Source: Micropterix aruncella
Taxonomy: Eukaryota > Arthropoda > Insecta > Lepidoptera > Micropterigidae
Length of the DNA stretch: 64,000 nucleotides
NCBI GenBank assembly: GCA_944548615.1
Contig: OX155954.1
Span: forward strand, 539,335 to 603,334
Direction of reading: 5' to 3'
The notes under the pieces are model-generated. The model had not been told where the DNA came from, did not search any database, and saw only the letters and a program-made list of their open reading frames with translations. Each line of letters starts with the position of its first letter. The stretch's first letter is position 1. Shown one piece after another: positions 46,025-57,880 of this stretch. The position numbers were made by a program, and so were the translations under genes.

Positions 46025-46699
46025 ATTAGCTTTGATGTTTGCACTTAATAATAGTCAAATTGCAGTTTTTTGTGTTTTTCCCAGCTATTGACATGAACTG
46101 GATAAGTTTCAAGCATATCTCTCACTTCTCTCTCCCTCTCTCTCTCCCTCTGTCTCTGTACCTCTCTTTCTCTCGTTTTCTATCTCACGCCATCTCTTAT
46201 CACCGTCGATTCATTTCTGCCGTCCCTCCCAGGAGTATCAATTTCACAAATGCCAAAATGAGTTCCACTTTTTTTGTGTTCATCTCACCGATCAAGGCCA
46301 GTTCATCTCACAATTTAGTATGTTAAGTCATCGATGATACACGACATTCCGCGTCTCGTGAAACGGAAACGAATTCACCCATTAATCGTCGGCCATACTG
46401 AATCATTCACTGCAAATAACGACTTTAAAGAATGCGCGGGATATTGTGAGCTATGTTTCGGAGGCAGCTGTAATGGCCATCATCATCACACGATTTTCAC
46501 GGCGAGTGTTTTCTATCGGCACCTAAAACTCGGTGTCTACGTATAGTCCAAGCATATGAGGTCACGTTTCCCGGAAAAACTCCGGAAGCTATTTAGGAAC
46601 GGCTTTGTAGGTATGTAATGTTGGCCGCTCATTACGATTTTCAACATTGCCACCTCGCCAGAGTTAAGCTAGCTTCAGGAATCGCGAAAAATCTGTGAA
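46025..46699. other. Unassigned; CT-rich tract at 46118-46175
   Basis: A pyrimidine run of CTCTCTCC type, then short ORFs (46334-46546) without known motifs. Confidence 0.4.
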
Positions 46700-46945
46700 A
46701 GGGGAGGGGGGAGAAGGGGGGAGGGGAGGGCGGTTGAAGGGGGGATCTGGGGAAGGTAAGGGGAGGGGAAGAGGGGGAGAGAGAGAAGGGGGTTGGAGGG
46801 GAGGTATGAGTTGATAGGGAGGGGGAAGGATGTGTGTAGAGGGGGGTGTAGGGTAAGGATGGAGGGGTGTAGGGGGAGGGGTTCGAGGGGAAGTTATAGT
46901 GGGGAGGGGGGGAATTTAGGGGTGTTTAGGAGGTTTAGCGCGTGA
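46700..46945 (+). repeat. G-rich purine tract with many G-runs
   Basis: About 245 bp built from GGGG/GGGGG runs parted by A, T or GA. Many sets of four G-runs within 30 bases could form G-quadruplexes on the plus strand. Confidence 0.9.
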
Positions 46946-47310
46946 CGGGGGGTTGTCTGCTTCCCGGGAAAGTCTTGGGGTGACACAACCGATTTTTTTT
47001 CATAAACACGGCCTGTCTCTTTGGAGAACCATATCTCTCCCGTTCGTCACCCCCTCGCTTGAGCTCGGATTCCACCCAAACCTCAGTGGTGCGATCAGAC
47101 AAAACAGAGGCGTGTTATTAATATTTATTACTAATTATAGTATCGTTTTTGATGATGAATAATTTAACTTTTATCCACGGGGAATGCCAAATCATCCCTA
47201 ACCGATTATTCGCTATAGCCACTATTCAGGCATCACTGTTATTAATACCCACAGAAAGAAGAGGAAGTTGGGAAAGGAATCGTCAGATGAAAATGAAGAA
47301 TTGTTTGTTA
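46946..47310. other. Unassigned
   Basis: Mixed composition, short ORFs only. Confidence 0.35.
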
Positions 47311-47530
47311 TTTATTTTATTTATTTATTTTATGCTAAACTTACAGATAGTAAGTAGGTACATGATATAAAATTTTTAAGCCACATTTAAACAAATCAAA
47401 TTTACTATCCCATGAAGAGTTTACGATGATGGCATTACAAATTAATATAGAAATAACATGAACACGTTAATAGTGGAAAAAAGTAATAAGGCTAATATTA
47501 ATATAAAGGTTAGAAAAGTAATATTAAAGT
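47311..47530 (-). repeat. Probable LINE 3' UTR after an ATTT-type run
   Basis: A TTTATTTTATTTATTTATTT run (47311-47332) reads as a tail on minus. The next bases resemble 4601-4720. Confidence 0.45.
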
Positions 47531-47531
47531 A

Positions 47532-47605
47532 AGTTATAAATAGGATAGATTCGTTTCTATCCTATTTATAATGTCAAACAACCGCGATAGTCTTCGATTT
47601 CATCT
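47532..47605 (+). mobile_element. Penelope-like terminal fragment with inverted end
   Basis: 47556-47605 (CTATCCTATTTATAATGTCA, then AACAACCGCGATAGTCTTCG) equals the extreme 3' end of the elements at 11377 and 12445, in the other orientation. It is preceded by the inverted piece TTATAAATAGGATAG, giving a hairpin with 15 bp arms and an 8-base loop. Confidence 0.65.
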
Positions 47606-47784
47606 TAAGGTAAGTTGTTAATAAGGAAAGGTCGAGAATGGGATATATAAATCAAAATAGAAGTATATAAAAGCAAAATAGAATTTGATATTAATATTTG
47701 TAAAACATAATATGATGTAATATAATAGTATGGTTTAATATAATAGTCATATAATACAGTACACTAGGATAGCAGTTAGAGAAA

Positions 47785-48295
47785 TCTTAAGAAGTAGGAG
47801 ATAGGCTAGGTATGATCATATCTTTAATTAAATAAATGGAATTATAAAATACATCTAATGCATTACATGGTTTATCAAAAACGCGATACATTCTGGTAAG
47901 AGGTCTATTCGACGCGATGTTGCTATTGCAAGCGACAACAGAAAATATTTGAGAGCTCCTTGTTGGTCGCGGTGGCACACGAAATTGAACTTTTTCTAGA
48001 CTAGCTAGAAGTAACAGCGAAGTTGTAATTAGTTAGCGAAATAGTAATAGTTGGGGTGTGCCTTGAATGATGATTTTCAGAGTGAGTTCCATTCATAGAG
48101 AGAGCATTTCAAAGCCCTTGCTGGGTTGATGCCAAAAGAGTCGCTGTAGAATTCTGACTCCGAATCTGAATTTGTATCCGAGGCTCATCTGAGTGAAAGC
48201 TCGTGGAGATATGAGGGTGTTGATAGGGAGAGGACACAAACATTTCTCCTTTAACGTATTGGCAGCCACTTTAATATTAATTGTTTTTGGCACAA
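47785..48295 (-). pseudogene. Degraded LINE ORF C-terminus
   Basis: The minus strand has GYKFRFGVRILQRLFWHQPS (48093-48293) and RPTRSSQIFSVVACNSNIAS, LTRMYRVFDK (47787-47978). This fits the order 'basic helix, then R-x-SR, then Y-N/D-x-L' of LINE ends. Weak; could be chance. Confidence 0.35.
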
Positions 48296-48354
48296 GTCAA
48301 AAGACTTAATGTGGAAAGCAGTGCCATACAAAGTGGTAGAAACTGACAACTAGA

Positions 48355-48936
48355 GCTGTCAACTACAACGTGCGAACCCGTCGCCTCAGGAAGTTTTAAC
48401 GAAATATGATCGTTCTATGTCCCGTGAACAGAGCGCAGAAGACTTAGGACAAAACAGTCCACCGTCAAGCTCCGCCACATCCCCGTAAGAGGCCAACGCC
48501 TTATCCGCGAGATAACCAGGTATGTTACCCAGCGGGATTACACTCACGCCCTTACCAGTTGCGACCAGATTACTCCGGTCTCTCGACTGGTTACAAGTTC
48601 GAGGTCGCTTGCCGCGGGTCATCCCTTACGAAGCGTTGAAACAGTTTAAACCAAATCTATCGCGGATCACGGCATCCTTTGCCCGGCTGTTCACCAGGAA
48701 TCGGGTATCCGATGATCGTTTCAAGAGCAGTCGCCGTTACGTCAGCAACCACCCCCGCTCTATAGGAAACAGTACAGTTTCCAGCAGTACATACTTCTAG
48801 GGAAAACTAGCCCTAAGGCCAAAGTCCTACCCGGGCTTGCGCTTCACGCGTGGAGGCCGCCGGATGGGTGTTGACCCGTGAGTGTGACCGACCCTGAACA
48901 AATGGATCATCGTGGCCAACTCAGCAAGGGCCCATA
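48355..48936 (+). mobile_element. GCR repeat, copy 6
   Basis: Flanks TAGAAACTGACAACTAGA (48337-48354) and TAGAAACGGACCTAGA (48937-48952) look like an imperfect target duplication. It starts GCTGTCAACTACAACGTGCG and ends ...CTCAGCAAGGGCCCATA. A ~75 bp deletion removes the GTCGATTGGCTTACGCC block. Confidence 0.78.
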
Positions 48937-49007
48937 TAGAAACGGACCTAGAAACTAGCGAAGAGAAATAGATAAGTGGATCACCGATAACATTTACATA
49001 CGACATA

Positions 49008-49576
49008 CAGTCTGGCCATTAAAAGTAGACATTAATTGGACATGGGGGGAAAGTATTTTGATGCGGCAACACTTACTCTTATGTCAGGCGAATTTTTGTG
49101 GTCTTGGCTCGGTTCATGAAATTGCGTTCATTTTCTCATAAAATCTCGTTATGCATGTTCTCTTGCGTTAAAAATTAACAAAACTTTTCGAAGCGGAGCT
49201 AGAGAAGTCGTTTTCAGTGTCTCAAAATGTAGTTCTAGGTACATTTGGGGTTATGTTTAGTTTAACATTTCATATAGTTTAACCGCAAATTGTTGATAAC
49301 TACCTGTCTCAATCGTAGTCAAAATTAATTATTTTTAAACGGAGGCACGACTAACATATTTTTCTTTATCTATCAAGCTCACAATAATTCAAACGTCGAT
49401 GTTACGTGGTAGAATCAGTGAAGGAGCAGAAACACTAGTCTGAGTACATTACGTCTCTTGGGGGACGGTACTGAAACATGTCCCTAGATTATTCGGTCTC
49501 ACTATTCTCACATTAGTGTGTAGCAATATAAATATTTTTTCCCAAAACGTGGGGTCTATTATTTCTGGCCAGACTC
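49008..49576. mobile_element. Tc1/mariner-type MITE (569 bp)
   Basis: Both ends are flanked by TA. Inverted ends: left CAGTCTGGCCATTAAAAGTA, right (reverse complement) GAGTCTGGCCAGAAATAATA, continuing imperfectly for about 50 bases. TA flanks and a CAGT-C-TGGCC terminus fit the Tc1/mariner group. No transposase is left. Confidence 0.68.
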
Positions 49577-50049
49577 TACCATAGTTCATACCATAGTCTT
49601 TACACAATTAACATTCTTATTTCACGACGCCCTTTCGGGTTTTACACACCCTTCTACCTCTATCCTTCCTTTCACGTGTTGGAGTCACTGCTTAATCCTA
49701 TAGACACCAAACCAAAAGCCAAAACTCTATAAACTGCTTTATGCTGAAAAAGGGACCAGCCATTAAACCGCCGATGATACATCTAAAAATTCCACTTTAG
49801 GAGAAGACATCAAGTCTGGTTATTGCAGCAGTAAATTTCACTTTGTTCGGAATTTCGCAGAGGCAGTGAAATATGCACTGACATCTCAGCGGTGCGGCGA
49901 TAATAACATTACACTTCGACGAAAGCATGACGTCACGCTGCCGCATCCAGTCTTTTTTTTGGCTATGGTTACGACACTTTATTGTTCTTTACTTGAGGAT
50001 GGATTATTGTTGACGCGTATACTTGACGCTTTATTGTTCTTTACTAAGC
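49577..50049. other. Unassigned
   Basis: ORF 49866-50069 has no known motif. No repeat recognised. Confidence 0.35.
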
Positions 50050-50186
50050 AAGGCATATTGCTGGATTGACAATAAAATACATATTTTTTGATTATTCTAC
50101 ATGGAATTTGCATTTCTATTTTAATATATTATTCTCCCTGACTCTTAAATCACATTAGTATATTTTGATTATTTGTATGTAGGTAA
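50050..50186 (+). pseudogene. Jockey-like LINE J 3' UTR fragment
   Basis: AGGCATATTGCTGGATTGAC to TTGTATGTAGGTAA matches 44795-44930 closely. It is then interrupted by the Helitron-like sequence. Confidence 0.85.
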
Positions 50187-50753
50187 TCTATACTAATATT
50201 GTAGAGGTAAAGTTTGTGACGTTGTAGGAAGTAATCTCTGGATCTACTGAACCGATTTTGATAAATTCTTTTACCAATAGACAGCCACGTTATGTGTGAG
50301 TGTCATAGGCTATGTATTAATCCGAAAAATGAAAATACTTTTTCGTGGTAGTCGGATTTCCATTATTAAAAATTCCAATAAAAAAAAAAACATTCAATAT
50401 AAGTTAACTTCACCATACTTATAATCACTTTATTTTGAACGCCGTAGTATGTGAATATAATAGTTTTACTAAATATTTATCTTAAAAGTTTAATGGAAAA
50501 AATATTATTTTAAATTTATTTCAATTTCTCTATTTAGTCCTACTACTATTATAAACGCGAAAGTTTGTAAGAATGTATGTATGGACGTTTGTTACTCTTT
50601 CACGCAAAAACTACTAAATGGTAAAACTTTACAATAATATAGCTTACACATCAGAATAACACATAGGCTATAATTTATAAAGATATATAGTTTTCTATCA
50701 TCCTTATCACAATTTTCCATCACCACGTGGGTGAAACCGCAGGGCGCAGCTAG
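50187..50753 (+). mobile_element. Helitron-like element(s), Lep1 type
   Basis: Starts TCTATACTAATATTGTAGAG after an A and ends GCAGCTAG (50753) before a T, the Helitron rule (5' TC, 3' CTAG, A|T target). A second 5' end, TCCTACTACTATTATAAACG, starts at 50538, like known Lep1 Helitrons of Lepidoptera, so two elements may be joined. A CCACGTGG palindrome lies about 20 bases before the 3' end. No Rep/helicase. Confidence 0.6.
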
Positions 50754-51338
50754 TATTCTATATTTGGGTCCCTACTTTTTACGCCTAACAAAATTTCAAA
50801 GTTGAGTTCTTATGGTTATACTTTCCTGTAATTATTAGAAACAAAATAGATTTTCTTGAATAATTTCAAGACTAATTGATTTGTTGTATATTATATCAAA
50901 ATTAATTGAACGTTTAATTAACAAGATTAATTGAACGAGTTGAACGAATAATTAACAAGATAAATTTAACGTTAAATAAAGAAACAAAAATGCAAGTAAT
51001 GCCAAATTTGGTCATTTTCTGTCACTGTCTTTATTTGTCGTGTTGAGAATTTCTCGAGCGTTCGCCTCTCAGGGTGAAGGACCTCGCATTAGTCATTCAA
51101 AAAACGCATGGATCGTGTGTCGGCAACCATGATCTCGATCAAGGGTAAAAGAAACGCTCTCGGCATGTAAAGTAGTAAGATTTACGATTGGTTTGTTAAA
51201 CGTGCTTTATTTATGTTTAAATATATTCCTATATACATAAGTCTGCACATCAACAGATAGTTTAAAAGCCCATTTTATGTTTTAGAAGCCGATTAACTCA
51301 ACATGCAAATAGCAATATGATAGCATCATTTGTTTTTA
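50754..51338. other. Unassigned
   Basis: AT-rich, with AATTGAACG tandem-like runs at 50905-50965. No gene. Confidence 0.4.
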
Positions 51339-52140
51339 ACCGACTTCAAAGAAAGGATGAGGTTATCAATTCGGTTGTACTTTTTTAAATATTTCTTACC
51401 TCAGAACTCCGTCATTTATGAACCGATTTGGATTTTTAAGCTATTGCATAGCTTTTATCGCGGGCCTAGGCCAGCGCGGCGACCGAATGAAGAAATTTCT
51501 TAACGAAAATTAATGATTTTAAACTGATAATTATGCCTAAACGAGTACTGCTTACGATTCGAAAAAAATATATATTAAACAAGAACATTTTCTTAATATT
51601 CTTAGATTTGAATATTTTAGATTTTGTTTATATTACATAGTGTAATTAATTTGTGAAATTAGGTCTAACCGAACACAAAAACGACTACTACGCAAAGACT
51701 ATCTGGCGTATTATTATGAAACCTGCACCATTTTAAAGATAATTTAATTATCTATCTTTCTATCTACGATTTTTTTTCGAATTATCCGTTTTTTTTGCTT
51801 TATCGAATAAAAAATTCGTGCGCGGCGCTCTATCAGAAGACGTTCAAATTATTCCGAATCATTTGCTTCCGCAGCCGCAAATGATTCGGAATAATTTCAA
51901 CGTTTTCCAATAGAGCGCAGTTATCTGATATCAGAAAAAATAAAATAAATAAATAATTATAATTGCATAAGTTGTTAAAAATGCTATGCAATAGCTTTAC
52001 CGCGGCAGTCCCCGAGTGCCACACGTATTTTTTTTTATTTGAAAGGATTTACTTCCATATTGGTCCCATTTTTATCAAAATCCTGTTCTGATGATGGGAT
52101 CCATGACGAACTAAGGGAACTCCTCAAATATTAGTTGAAA
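51339..52140. repeat. Interspersed repeat of the 'accgacttcaaa' type
   Basis: 51339-51500 (ACCGACTTCAAAGAAAGGA, then CTCAGAACTCCGTCATTTAT) and 51980-52140 (GCTATGCAATAGCTTTACCG, GGCAGTCCCCGAGTGCCACA) look like the two parts of a widespread insect repeat, from memory. The middle holds the hairpin at 51825-51918. Confidence 0.45.
51825..51918. repeat. Long hairpin, 42 bp arms, 10-base loop
   Basis: Arms run GCGCTCTATCAGAAGACG... and ...CGTTTTCCAATAGAGCGC, with about five mismatches, all in the outer half; the inner 22 bp around GAATCATTTGC pair fully. Size and shape are like a small-RNA precursor or a MITE core. Confidence 0.85.
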
Positions 52141-52193
52141 ATTTACATATTGGTTCAGTTCCGATGACAATGCATTTTTTATGGTAAGCATGT

Positions 52194-52700
52194 TCAGTTC
52201 AGTTCAGTTTATTTTCAAAAATCTTTACATATTGTAGAAACATATACCTATACTAAAATATCCGAATTAAATTAAAACCAAGTTGTGCAATTACAAATTT
52301 AAAGAACTTACAGAAAATTTAAACCTAATTAGGACAATAACAAGTCGATTAAGTCAAAATATTATTTATATGTACTTATATTAAATCCCATTATGTGACC
52401 AAATAAAATTGAAGAAAAAATTCTCATATAAAAATAAATTTAAAAACCAAAAGAAATTGGAAATAACAGGTAATAATAATTGAAAGCATGAGAAATAACT
52501 TAAATTAAAAGAATAAGAAATACAATTAGTAGGTATAATTTAACGATTAAAGTTTAAGTTAAAATATCATTTAAAAATATCAAATCACAATAATAATAAT
52601 ATTTAGTCGCATTCACTTAAAAAAAATAAAATTAAAAATATAAAATTTAGAAAAGGAATTACAATTTATAAACATTTCATTTAAAATCGTTACATTGTAT
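52194..52700 (-). pseudogene. LINE 3' UTR with TGAAC tail
   Basis: GTTCA repeats at 52194-52213 are a TGAAC tail on minus, next to ATAAA. Upstream on minus is AT-rich with no coding left. Confidence 0.5.
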
Positions 52701-52707
52701 GTTTCAA

Positions 52708-52975
52708 GTTTCAAGTTTAGTTTATTGTCTTCAAAACTTATAAATAGTTATTTAGACATATATAATTTTCGATTGTACACAATACTTTCGTTAGCCGTTC
52801 GTGGTGAATTGTACGTATTCTTCATAGGTGTAAAAAATATTTTCTAAAATAAACTTTTTTAAGGACTTTTTAAATATATTGTTATTTTTAATGTCTTTAA
52901 TATATGGAGGTAACATATAGGTGACCTCATGACCTGATTCTACTCATTCAAAAATTTTAATATCCATTAAATTAC
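52708..52975 (-). pseudogene. LINE 3' end with AACTTGA tail
   Basis: TCAAGTT repeats at 52708-52724 form the tail. On minus a short frame reads FKKSLKKFILENIFYTYEEY and VQFTTNG then stops, the usual end of a LINE ORF2. Confidence 0.65.
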
Positions 52976-53105
52976 GAGAGCCCGTTCTAAGTTCCACCAA
53001 GACAGGACTGCGGCACCCTGGGTTGGCTTCCAACGAGGGAACTCCTCAACCGAGAGCAGCACAGACACGAGATACATATCTTGTACGAGCGTCACTCTCT
53101 AGCCA
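52976..53105 (+). repeat. Minisatellite unit (same family as 25925-26500)
   Basis: GAGCCCGTTCTAAGTTC, GGGTTGGCTTCCAACGAGGG and AACTCCTCAACC in the same order as 3095-3215. Confidence 0.7.
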
Positions 53106-53138
53106 ATTTATCAAGATTAACTTATCAAGATTAACTTT

Positions 53139-53177
53139 ATAGTTAATTGTTTTAGCAGGGCTAAAACAATTAACTAT
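53139..53177. repeat. Perfect inverted repeat, 17 bp arms, 5-base loop
   Basis: ATAGTTAATTGTTTTAG, loop CAGGG, then the exact reverse complement. It lies between the minisatellite unit and GCR copy 7. Confidence 0.95.
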
Positions 53178-53299
53178 TAAAAGTGCCTTATTTGTTGCCT
53201 TACGAACTGATTACCGCTCTAGACTGTACTTTCTGGATACTACTCCGCCTCTTTGAGGAGTGTGGACTACCGAGCGCGGATCGAGGACCCTTATCCCCT

Positions 53300-53895
53300 T
53301 GAGATTTGTCAACTACTACTGCTGAGACCGCCACCCCAGGAAGGTATAACGATATTAGACCATTATTTCAACCGTGGGGTGAACGCAGAGATTTAGGGAC
53401 GACACAGTCCACCGTATAACAACGCCAACATGCCCGTGAGAGTTCTACGCCTTACCGCGAGACACTGGGGCTCTACGTTAAGCCAACGGGCCGACCTCAC
53501 GCCCTCACTACCAGAGTTGACCGGATTTCACTGTCCTCCAGTCTAGTTGCAGATTCGTGGTCGATTGCGCGACGTCTACCTGATGTTAGCGGTAATTCAG
53601 TTCGATTTTATAGCGGACTGTGGCGCCCTTTGCCGATATTTCGCAAGGGATCGGGTGGCCAACGGATTGTTTCAAGAGCAGCTGACAATAAGTCAACAAA
53701 CACACCCGCTTCTTAGGAAACGTGTATGACCATTGCCAGACCCCCAGTTATTTGCCCGAGTGCACTTTCGATTGGCTGTTGCCGTATGATGCGCAAACCG
53801 CCCTGCAGCGCTCGAAGATCATCGCCCAGAGGATCCTACCCACCTGCCCTTATGGTTCGACACTTCCCGTGAGCTGAGCCGACCAATCCATCTCT
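53300..53895 (+). mobile_element. GCR repeat, copy 7 (divergent)
   Basis: Begins near TTTGTCAACTACTACTGCTG and ends near GTGAGCTGAGCCGACC. Landmarks kept: GGACGACACAGTCCACCG, CACGCCCTCACTACCAG and CGGGTGGCCAACGGATTG. The 5' hairpin has decayed. No clear target duplication. ORF 53547-53729 has the family frame. Confidence 0.72.
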
Positions 53896-54160
53896 ACAAA
53901 CGCCGCAGTTATCAGGCGGTGGCTACACCACATCAGCCGCCGACCTTAAAGACAATAAAGAAGAAGTTCATGAAGTAGTTTTCAATGCCAAATGTACAAT
54001 GCCGCGTACTTACCCGGCACTCCTAAAATGCAAAATACCCTATCAGAACTAACCTAAACCTTTATTTTCTGCGAAAGCTTACAAAGAATACTGCACGATT
54101 TAAAGTTAATGAAATAACAATGCACGAATCAATGAAAACTTAAATGGCTTATGGCATATG

Positions 54161-54392
<232 letters not shown>

Positions 54393-54659
54393 CGCAAGTG
54401 CACTTACGTCAATAAAAGTTGTTTTTCTGTGTTTATTCATGCAAATTATGTTCAAAATTTCTCGTTTCCTTGCTCAGCTCTGTATATTCATATTCATTTT
54501 ATTAGTATACTGGTATTCAAGTCACATACAGATTAGGAAACATTCATACATATTAGCAAACAAACATTTTTTTTATCGTAAAGAAAAGATAAAATAAACA
54601 AAACAAAACGAAGAAAAAAACACAAGAATAATGTAAAAAGAAAAAATACAAGACAAAAT

Positions 54660-55210
54660 GCAAAGAGATCATTAAATACTTTAGCCACCAAAGCATTTTA
54701 GACTTCACTCGAGTAATATTCCTCCAGTGAGTAAAACGCCTTATCTGTAAGGTATCTCTTAATAGAGATTGCGCCTGCCTAATGTGCTCGCTGAGTTGGT
54801 TGTAAACCGCTGGGCCGGCGACATGGGCTAGCCTCTCCGACTTCTTAATGCGGGACTTACCGAACGTAGCATGCTACGGGATCTTGTTGGATAGTGATGA
54901 TGCACACCATTCACTTCAAAATCGGCTAGATTTCTGCGAACGAACATATATAAAATTATGAACACCCATGACCCATACTATGATGTTTACATACGTCAGT
55001 AGAAGATACAGTAAAAACATAATCATCATAAGCCCATCCGGCTTCCTCCCGTTCGACCCAACGTTCAATATTTCCCCTTTCCCTGCGCAACCCCGTGTAT
55101 TTATAATTCCTAACAAATCTTTGTTTGCAAGGGCTGTGAACTCGTTTGCAAACGTTGTCGTATTTTATTCAGATTTTAATATCTTTTATTTGGCACAACC
55201 CTGAATGCAG
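54660..55210 (-). pseudogene. Degraded LINE ORF C-terminus
   Basis: The minus strand has MLGIINTRGCAGKGEILNVG (54916-55116 frame), then RRNLADFEVNGVHHHYPTRS near 54840-54935 and, in another frame, AGPAVYNQLSEHIRQAQSLL. The H-x-H-Y-x-TRS and V-YN-x-L blocks are LINE C-terminal marks. Frames are broken. Confidence 0.6.
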
Positions 55211-56242
55211 TGGCTGGAAAGCATGCAATGTTGCGTATAATACGCCCATAAGCCTCAGCTCGCATGATAATTTGACAGGGGGCGGGGGTTGCTACGCCTG
55301 AACGCTACGACAGAAGCGCTACGTCTGAAATTGCCAGCCATTCCTGAAATGCCTGCTAGTCGCGACGAGTTCAATGAACCCTTTGAGGCAGGCACTGGCA
55401 ATCACCCAGCCGCTATTGAACTGCATGCCTGGGAGTCTATGGCTTTCGTACGCAGGTTTATGCATAGTATAGTAAGCAGACAATTTAAAGGCATATTTAA
55501 GGCATATAGTGAATTCTTTTGCAATGGCAGCAAATCTTTATAATGGCAGCAATCTCCATAGAATACAAGAATTATACTACAAAAAATATAACGAAGTAAT
55601 AGACAAAAATACGCATGTTTCAATAAAGATTACGTATACTAGATGAAGATTTAAAAATGTATGTGCCTAAGTCTTCTTCATCCAAAATTGATTCCTGGCT
55701 AAAACATGATGCCCGGCAAAATATCCACAAATTATTATACCGAGACAGTTCCCATCATTAAATCTTATTCCTGACAATTCTTATTACAATATTATTATTA
55801 TTTTCGTTGACTTTTTTTTATTACTATTACTTATTCATTAATTTTAGTGACTATTGTTTGATATTATTTGACATTTTATTTTATTTTTATTTTAATTAAC
55901 ACGATTATTTATTTTCTGTGTTTTATTTCCTCTTGTGATCACTAGTTAGTGATTATTAGTTGGTGACGGGAATATATATATTTCTTTTCCTTTTTATTTT
56001 TTATTCAAATTTCCGAATATATGTGATATAAAAACTACAGAGCTAGCTGCCCTGGAACAAGTCCTGGCACTTAGTTGGGCAGCAGGAGTACATAAATACT
56101 AATGCTCATATCGGCCGTGTTCAATTTTAATTTTAATGTTAATTATATATTTTTTTAATTGGTATGATTATAATGATACTTATGCATTGTTAATGAATTG
56201 TTAAATTAATTAAATAAAATAAAAATATATAAATATAACTTC
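55211..56242. other. Unassigned; 84-codon ORF at 55289-55543
   Basis: The ORF (MLRLNATTEALRLKLPAIPE...) has balanced composition but no motif I know. The block from ACGCATGTTTC (55612) recurs exactly 1000 bases on at 56612. The rest is AT-rich. Confidence 0.35.
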
Positions 56243-56980
56243 GACTGTGGTCCATACGTATGAATTAACTTGACGCGTAACGTTGTTGGCGTGACGGTAG
56301 TTACCGTTTCGTAATCTTAATACATTATTTTTTTCATTACGTTGCGACCTCGCGGTGATCTCGCTTCTAACATGACAGCATGTAGTAGTATACATACTAC
56401 AGTATACTGTTATTTCTGTATTAACCGTAAGGAAAATGTTGATACATATAGAGTAATCGAGTCATGGAGTTTTAACAAAAATCCTTGTAATTCAACAAAA
56501 TTACGATTGAGACATCGTTATTCTGTATAAAACCGTAATAACAAAATGGTAATATTTATTTTTCTGCTGATGTACACAGAGAAAAATATAAAGGTGCAAT
56601 TCCCGAAAAAACGCATGTTTCGACAAAGATTACGTATAAAAGTAGGACTGTGGTCCATACGTATGAATTATCATGACGGGTAACGATGTTGGCGTGACGG
56701 TAGTTAGCGTGTCGCAATGTAAAACATAATGGTATTTCATTACGTCGCGACCTTGAGATCTCGCTTCTAACATGACAGCATGTAGTAGTACATGTACGGC
56801 TACAGTCGGACACATGAATCATGTTGAAACTATAGTAGGTATACCGTTATTTCTGTATTAACCGTAAGGAAAATGTTGATATAAATAATTGAGTAATGGT
56901 GTTTCAACAAAATTTCTTGTATTTAAAGAAAATTACGATTGTTATTCTGTATAAAACTGTAATAACAAAATCGTAATGTA
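56243..56980. repeat. Direct repeat pair, ~315-335 bp units 403 bp apart
   Basis: Unit 1 from 56243 and unit 2 from 56646 both start GACTGTGGTCCATACGTATG, pass through CTTCTAACATGACAGCATG and CCGTAAGGAAAATGTTGATA, and end with TAACAAAAT-GTAAT. Similar but with indels. ORFs on minus are not conserved between units. Confidence 0.8.
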
Positions 56981-57029
56981 AGAATCAATCCAATATTTTT
57001 GTTAGTGTATCATCGAATGGCAGCAAATT

Positions 57030-57880
57030 CAATGATAATTCTTATTCTTCAAAAAAGGGCAGTACTTCTTCTAGAGAGCTTCTTCAATAACTTCATGTAA
57101 GCCGTTCTTTACCAACTCGAGAATCATGACTACGTACTCGTGCCACATCCACCAAAATATTATGCTCGCTCGTAAACATATACCGGAGGTCTCAGTGAAT
57201 AGTGATTTCCATCAACACAATACCAGAAACAAAATTTGACCTACACCTCAATCGGCACCGGCTTAGCAAGATGCGAAAGCGGTTTCTTTACCAATGCCTC
57301 TGTTTTTATAATAAGGTCCCTGCGCATATCAGAAGTCTCGGAGAGAACCAATTCAAACAGAGTAATAGTCCATAGCTTAGTCAAAAAATCCATATATGGC
57401 ATGAGAGATTCAGATAATATTGAATCCATATCCCAAGAGTATTATGCTGTCAAATAAAGAAAAATATCCTGATAGTTGACATTTGCAAAAAGCGTATTTT
57501 TTAAAATTTTTATCGAAGAAGGCTATATTTCTAGATTTGACCATTAATTTAAATTTTGACATTTTTAGTATTCGATTATCTTTTTATATGTCGATCACAT
57601 TATTACTGTGATATTATGGTTATAAATATTGTTCTCTTCATTTAATGAGCAATTTTCATTATCACATTCTTTTCAATAATTGACGATTTTCATATCGATT
57701 ATAAATTATTTGAATTAATTAATATAGTCACAAGTATCACAGTAGTTAATTTTCCATAACCAATTACATTACTAAGAATGTTAGACACAATGACGCAGCC
57801 AAATGTAGGAATGTCCTACTACTGGAGTAGAATGAAATTGTATTGTGTTGTACTGTATTTTATTGTGATAGAGTTTGCCA
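57030..57880 (+). pseudogene. Jockey-like LINE 3' end, related to LINE J
   Basis: Coding in broken frames: ILQKRAV (57045), then FHQHNTRNK-like near 57210, LGENQFKQ near 57340. The 3' UTR ends ATGACGCAGCCAAATGTAGG, then TACTGGAGTAG and a TTGTGTTGTACTG tail (57835-57880), parallel to the end of LINE J. Confidence 0.72.
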
